Shown piece by piece: positions 59,058 through 64,000 of a DNA stretch of 64,000 nt. The translations under genes and the position numbers were made by a program. Position 1 is the stretch's first letter. The number at the start of each line of letters is the position of its first letter. The DNA is taken from NCBI RefSeq assembly GCF_023091745.1, contig NW_026291790.1:124001-188000 (forward strand), read 5' to 3'. Source of the stretch: Budorcas taxicolor. Lineage: Eukaryota > Chordata > Mammalia > Artiodactyla > Bovidae. Below the pieces are notes generated by a model. That model was not told where the DNA came from. It made no database searches and saw only the letters and a program-made list of their open reading frames with translations.

Positions 59058-60689
59058 TTGAGATGCGACGGGAACGCCGGGAACTCTTTCCCGACGAAGC
59101 AGGGACAGGATCCCTCATCTCGAGCTACGAGGCGGAAACGGGGCTCCTCTGGATGTGGGCGGGACCCTCGTGATTCCTCTCGAGTGGAGAGGGGTATGTC
59201 GGGGAACTTCTTGATTTGCAGCAAGGGTGTGAAGGAGCCTTTCGAAGTTCCAGAGGTGAGGTGTGATCCGCCTCGTGACTCCTCAGCAGAAATGGGCCTC
59301 ATCTCGCCTGGAGGGGAGAACCTCCTGGATTTTCTCGAGTTGCGGCAGGTCTTCTCGACTTACGACGGGGACCTCAGGGACCCGCTCTGGTGGCCTCAGG
59401 AAAGGGCAGTCCCCATGCGAGTTGCTAGGGGACCTCTCGGGATTCCTCTCCCGTCCATGCCGGGGCCTCAGTCTTTGTGTGGAGTCGGGGCCGGAACCTG
59501 AGGATTCCTCTCCAGTGTTGCCATGGATCTTGGGGTGCTTCTGAGTCTCCCCAGGGGAGTCAGGCCTCGTCTCAAGTGGGGGCATGCACATGCGCTTTCC
59601 TCCCGAGCTGCAGCAGTCGTGTCACGCTTCCTGTCACGTGGATCAAGGGATCTGTGGCTTTCCCTCGAGGCTGTCCCTCGAGGCTTTCCCACGAGGCTTT
59701 CCCACAGGGCTGTGCCACGTGCCACCTTGGTGTGAGTCGATCCTCGGCGTGAAAGACGAGCCGGTGAAGGGAAAAGAGGTTCCTCTGGAATGGACTGAGA
59801 CATCTGCGGGACTCTTGGAATGGTGGCACGACCCTGGAGTTCCTCTCGCCGTTCCTGTTGAGAGGGCCTCCTCTTGAGATGCGACGGGAACGCCGGGAAC
59901 TCTTTCCCGACGAAGCAGGGAAAGGATACCTCATCTCGAGCTACGAGGCGGAAACGGGGCTCCTCTGGATGTGGGCGGGACCCTCGTGATTCCTCTCGAG
60001 TGGAGACGGGTATGTCGGGGAACATCTTGATTTGCACCAAGGGTGTGAAGGACCCTTTCGAAGTTCCAGAGGTGAGGTGTGATCAGCCTCGAGACGCCTC
60101 AGCGGAAATGGGCCTCATCCCGCCTGGAGGGGAGAACCTCCTGGATTTTCTCGAGTTGCAGCAGGTCTTCTCGAGTTACGACGGGGACCTCAGTGACCCG
60201 CTCTGGTGGCCTCAGGAAAGGCCAGTCCCCATGCGAGTTGCTAGGGGACCTCTCGGGATTCCTCTCCCGTCCATGCCGGCGCCTCAGTCCTTGTGTGGAG
60301 TCGGGGCCGGAACCTGAGGATTCCTCTCCAGTGTTGCCATGGATCTTGGGGTGCTTCTGAGTCTCCCCAGGGGAGTCAGGCCTCGTCTCGAGTGTGGGCA
60401 TGCACGTGCGCTTTCCTCCCGAGCTGCAGCAGTAGTGTCACGCTTCCTGTCACGTGGATCAAGGGATCTGTGGCTTTCCCTCGAGGCTGTCCCTCGAGGC
60501 TTTCCCACGAGGCTTTCCCACAGGGCTGTGCCACGTGCCACCTTGGTGTGATTCGATCCTCGGCGTGAAAGACGAGCCGGTGAAGGGAAAAGAGGTTCCT
60601 CTGGAATGGACTGCGACATCTGGGGGACTCTTGGAAAGGTGGCAAGACCCTGGAGTTCCTCTCGCCGTTCTTGTTGAGACGGCCTCCTC
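59058..60689 (+). repeat. W-V dimer HOR copy 2 (M73-M74, 1632 bp)
   Basis: Repeats the preceding dimer at +1631 with few changes: CTCAAGTGGGGG (59,573), GGGGAACATCTTG (60,023), CATCCCGCC (60,119) and GAGTTGCAGC (60,158). M74 keeps the V mark CTCAGTGACCC but has CCGGCGCC (60,279), a Y/Z mark, so it is a V/Y hybrid joined at about 60,195-60,279. A Z-like monomer follows it, exactly as a Y would be followed. Confidence 0.75.
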
Positions 60690-62320
60690 TTGAGATGCGA
60701 CGGGAACGCCGGGAACTCTTTCCCGACGAAGCAGGGAAAGGATCCCTCATCTCGAGCTACGAGGCGGAAACGGGGCTCCTCTGGATGTGGGCGGGACCAT
60801 CGTGATTCCTCTCGAGTGGAGACGGGTATGTCGGGGAACTTCTTGATTTGCACCAAGGGTGTGAAGGAGCCTTTCGAAGTTCCAGAGGTGAGGTGTGATC
60901 AGCCTCGAGACGCCTCAGCGGAAATGGGCCTCATCTCGCCTGGAGGGGAGAACCTCCTGGATTTTCTCGAGTTGCGGCAGGTCTTCTCGAGTTACGACGG
61001 GGACCTCAGGGACCCGCTCTGGTGGCCTCAGGAAAGGCCAGTCCCCATGCGAGTTGCTAGGGGACCTCTCGGGATTCCTCTCCCGTCCATGCCGGGGCCT
61101 CAGTCCTTGTGTGGAGTTGGGCCCGGAACCTGAGGATTCCTCTCCAGTGTTGCCATGGATCTTGGGGTGCTTCTGAGTCTCCCCAGGGGAGTCAGGCCTC
61201 GTCTCGAGTGGGGGCATTCACGTGCGCTTTCCTCCCGAGCTGCAGCAGTCGTGTCACGCTTCCTGTCACGTGGATCAAGGGATCTGTGGCTTTCCCTCGA
61301 GGCTGTCCCTCGAGGCTTTCCCACGAGGCTTTCCCACAGGGCTGTGCCACGTGCCACCTTGGTGTGAGTCGACCTCGGCGTGAAAGACGAGCCGGTGAAG
61401 GGAAAAGAGGTTCCTCTGGAATGGACTGAGACATCTGCGGGACTCTTGGAATGGTGGCACGACCCTGGAGTTCCTCTCGCCGTTCCTGTTGAGAGGGCCT
61501 CCTCTTGAGATGCGACGGGAACGCCGGGAACTCTTTCCCGACGAAGCAGGGAAAGGATCCCTCATCTCGAGCTACGAGGCGGAAACGGGGCTCCTCTGGA
61601 TGTGGGCGGGACCCTCGTGATTCCTCTCGAGTGGAGAGGGGTATGTCGGGGAACTTCTTGATTTGCAGCAAGGGTGTGAAGGAGCCTTTCGAAGTTCCAG
61701 AGGTGAGGTGTGATCCGCCTCGTGACGCCTCAGCAGAAATGGGCCTCATCTCGCCTGGAGGGGAGAACCTCCTGGATTTTCTCGAGTTGCGGCAGGTCTT
61801 CTCGTGTTACGACGGGGACCTCAGGGAACCGCTCTGGTGGCCTCAGTAAAGGCCAGTCCCCATGCGAGTTGCTAGGGGACCTCTCGGGATTCCTCTCCCG
61901 TCCATGCCGGGGCCTCAGTCTTTGTGTGGAGTCGGGGCCGGAACCTGAGGATTCCTCTCCAGTGTTGCCATGGATCTTGGGGTGCTTCTGAGTCTCCCCA
62001 GGGGAGTCAGGCCTCGTCTCGAGTGGGGGAATGCACGTAAGCTTTCCTCCCGAGCTGCAGCAGTAGTGTCACGCTTCCTGTCACGTGGATCGAGGGATCT
62101 GTGGCTTTCCCTCGAGGCTGTCCCTCGAGGCTTTCCCACGAGGCTTTCCCACAGGGCTGTGCCACGTGCCACCTTGGTGTGAGTCGATCCTCGGCGTGAA
62201 AGACGAGCCGGTGAAGGGAAAAGAGGTTCCTCTGGAATGGACTGCGACATCTGGGGGACTCTTGGAAAGGTGGCAAGACCCTGGAGTTCCTCTCGCCGTT
62301 CTTGTTGAGACGGCCTTCTC
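60690..62320 (+). repeat. Monomers M75 (Z front, V end) and M76 (X-like)
   Basis: M75 has GGACCATCG and GATCAGCCTCGAG at the front but GAGTTGGGCCCGG and GGGGGCATTCACG at the end, the latter also in M72. It is 815 bp because one base is missing in GAGTCGACCTCGG (near 61,373). M76 has GAGAGGGGTATG, CGTGTTACG, GGGAACCGC and CCTCAGTAAAGG, with a Z-type CACGTAAGC end (62,036) and private GTGGATCGAGGG (62,088). Confidence 0.7.
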
Positions 62321-63952
62321 TTGAGATGCGACGGGAACGCCGGGAACTCTTTCCCGACGAAGCAGGGACAGGATCCCTCATCTCGAGCTACGAGGCGGAA
62401 ACGGGGCTCCTCTGGATGTGGGCGGGACCCTCGTGATTCCTCTCGAGTGGAGAGGGGTATGTCGGGGAACTTCTTGATTTGCAGCAAGGGTGTGAAGGAG
62501 CCTTTCGAAGTTCCAGAGGTGAGGTGTGATCCGCCTCGTGACTCCTCAGCAGAAATGGGCCTCATCTCGCCTGGAGGGGAGAACCTCCTGGATTTTCTCG
62601 AGTTGCGGCAGGTCTTCTCGACTTACGACGGGGACCTCAGGGACCCGCTCTGGTGGCCTCAGGAAAGGGCAGTCCCCATGCGAGTTGCTAGGGGACCTCT
62701 CGGGATTCCTCTCCCGTCCATGCCGGGGCCTCAGTCTTTGTGTGGAGTCGGGGCCGGAACCTGAGGATTCCTCTCCAGTGTTGCCATGGATCTTGGGGTG
62801 CTTCTGAGTCTCCCCAGGGGAGTCAGGCCTCGTCTCGAGTGGGGGCATGCACATGCGCTTTCCTCCCGAGCTGCAGCAGTCGTGTCACGCTTCCTGTCAC
62901 GTGGATCAAGGGATCTGTGGCTTTCCCTCGAGGCTGTCCCTCGAGGCTTTCCCACGAGGCTTTCCCACAGGGCTGTGCCACGTGCCACCTTGGTGTGAGT
63001 CGATCCTCGGCGTGAAAGACGAGCCGGTGAAGGGAAAAGAGGTTCCTCTGGAATGGACTGAGACATCTGCGGGACTCTTGGAATGGTGGCACGACCCTGG
63101 AGTTCCTCTCGCCGTTCCTGTTGAGAGGGCCTCCTCTTGAGATGCGACGGGAACGCCGGGAACTCTTTCACGACGAAGCAGGGAAAGGATACCTCATCTC
63201 GAGCTACGAGGCGGAAACGGGGCTCCTCTGGATGTGGGCGGGACCCTCGTGATTCCTCTCGAGTGGAGACGGGTATGTCGGCGAACTTCTTGATTTGCAC
63301 CAAGGGTGTGAAGGACCCTTTCGAAGTTCCAGAGGTGAGGTGTGATCAGCCTCGAGACGCCTCAGCGGAAATGGGCCTCATCTCGCCTGGAGGGGAGAAC
63401 CTCCTGGATTTTCTCGAGTTGCGGCAGGTCTTCTCGAGTTACGACGGGGACCTCAGGGACCCGCTCTGGTTGCCTCAGGAAAGGCCAGTCCCCATGCGAG
63501 TTGCTAGGGGACCTCTCGGGATTCCTCTCCCGTCCATGCCGGGGCCTCAGTCCTTGTGTGGAGTTGGGCCCGGAACCTGAGGATTCCTCTCCAGTGTTGC
63601 CATGGATCTTGGGGTGCTTCTGAGTCTCCCCAGGGGAGTCAGGCCTCGTCTCGAGTGGGGGCATGCACGTGCGCTTTCCTCCCGAGCTGCAGCAGTAGTG
63701 TCACGCTTCCTGTCACGTGGATCAAGGGATCTGTGGCTTTCCCTCGAGGCTGTCCCTCGAGGCTTTCCCACGAGGCTTTCACACAGGGCTGTGCCACGTG
63801 CCACCTTGGTGTGAGTCGATCCTCGGCGTGAAAGACGAGCCGGTGAAGGGAAAAGAGGTTCCTCTGGAATGGACTGAGACATCTGCGGGACTCTTGGAAT
63901 GGTGGCACGACCCTGGAGTTCCTCTCGCCGTTCCTGTTGAGAGGGCCTCCTC
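62321..63952 (+). repeat. W-V dimer HOR copy 3 (M77-M78, 1632 bp)
   Basis: M77 matches M73 at +3263 with no change noticed in the first 450 bp compared. M78 is V with GGATACC but has CTTTCACGACG (63,168), TATGTCGGCGAAC, CTGGTTGCC and CTTTCACACAGGG (63,778) as private changes, and CTCAGGGACCC in place of CTCAGTGACCC. Confidence 0.75.
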
Positions 63953-64000
63953 TTGAGATGCGACGGGAACGCCGGGAACTCTTTCACGACGAAGCAGGGA
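63953..64000 (+). repeat. Partial last monomer (M79)
   Basis: The first 48 bp of a further monomer, including CTTTCACGACG as in M78, before the window ends. The array therefore continues beyond both edges of the window. Confidence 0.9.

Larger units (their letters stand above)
1..64000 (+). repeat. Satellite DNA array, 816-bp monomer, probable ruminant (caprine) satellite I
   Basis: The entire window is one tandem array with no unrelated sequence. Monomers are counted from the TTG of TTGAGATGCGACGGGAAC. Starts are M1 321, M2 1136, M3 1952, M4 2768, M5 3583, M6 4399, M7 5215, M8 6030, M9 6846, M10 7662, M11 8477, M12 9293, M13 10109, M14 10924, M15 11740, M16 12556, M17 13372, M18 14188, and so on to M78 63137. 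Spacing is 815 or 816 almost everywhere; exceptions are 817-818 and a single 807 between 32.9 and 40.3 kb. All copies are in the same orientation. Seen: period, orientation, about 60% GC. Known: sheep and goat satellite I is an 816-bp centromeric repeat with 31-bp ancestral subrepeats. Inferred: constitutive centromeric heterochromatin. A related cervid or antelope satellite I of similar size is the main alternative. Confidence 0.9.

Noticed and set aside
1..64000. CRISPR array or bacterial repeat-protein locus
   Set aside because: The repeat unit is 816 bp with no spacer/repeat alternation, no ribosome-binding sites and no adjacent genes. The period and 31-bp substructure fit a mammalian satellite.
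1..64000. Ribosomal DNA or other RNA gene tandem array
   Set aside because: An 816-bp unit is too short for a mammalian rDNA unit. I recognised no rRNA, 5S, tRNA or snRNA core motifs in the monomer.
1..64000. Cattle 1.715 satellite (about 1.4-kb unit)
   Set aside because: The unit here is clearly 815-816 bp with no 1.4-kb periodicity. Kinship is likely through the 31-bp subrepeat but the organisation differs.
1..64000. Embedded SINE, LINE (BovB) or endogenous retrovirus
   Set aside because: Every stretch is accounted for by monomer sequence at constant spacing. There are no poly-A tails, target-site duplications or long-terminal-repeat structures.

Overview
The window holds no protein-coding gene, RNA gene, CRISPR array or transposon that I can support. 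All 64 kb is one uninterrupted head-to-tail satellite DNA array. Every monomer lies in the same orientation and the unit is about 816 bp. GC is about 60% and CpG is dense: hand counting one monomer gave about 59.5% GC and about 50 CpG. The 816-bp length, the visible 31-bp sub-periodicity (CTCGAG sites spaced 155, 217 and 93 bp apart, i.e. 5, 7 and 3 x 31) and the high GC match what is known of pecoran 'satellite I', the 816-bp centromeric satellite of sheep and goat related to the cattle 1.715 satellite. I therefore read this as pericentromeric or centromeric DNA of a bovid, most likely a caprine (sheep/goat group). The species call rests on recall of unit size and architecture, not on an alignment.

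Layout, with a monomer counted from a recurring TTG at the motif TTGAGATGCGACGGGAAC: partial M0 (1-320), 78 complete monomers M1-M78 (321-63952), partial M79 (63953-64000). The array is not a flat run of equal monomers. Diagnostic variants show successive higher-order repeat (HOR) domains. (I) 1 to about 24,100: a trimer HOR of 2447 bp (815+816+816), nested in a 17-monomer, 13.87-kb super-unit. The second copy of that super-unit (13868-23656) has gained one monomer and lost six. (II) About 24,100-31,400: a mosaic with dimer (1632 bp) and hexamer (4895-4896 bp) relationships. (III) About 31,400-37,900: two copies of a tetramer HOR (3265 and 3258 bp), identical in nearly everything compared except for indels. 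(IV) 37,843-40,036: divergent monomers, part of a 2.8-kb cluster of single-base indels, mostly extra G in G-runs. (V) About 40,037-55,800: a five-type alphabet W-V-X-Y-Z with a 2448-bp X-Y-Z trimer HOR, duplicated as a roughly 9-kb block minus one monomer. (VI) 55,800-64,000: W-V dimers (1631-1632 bp) interleaved with Z and X monomers.

Intra-monomer structure recurs in nearly every unit: five tandem 13-bp micro-repeats, three CACGTG palindromes within 135 bp, a 14-bp alternating purine-pyrimidine tract, a degenerate CENP-B-box-like site and one BamHI site. The many open frames on both strands are a by-product of GC-rich, stop-poor repeats of near-constant length and are not annotated as genes. 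The main interest is that several unequal-exchange events can be reconstructed from the sequence, and that one stretch looks either artefactual or unusually indel-prone.
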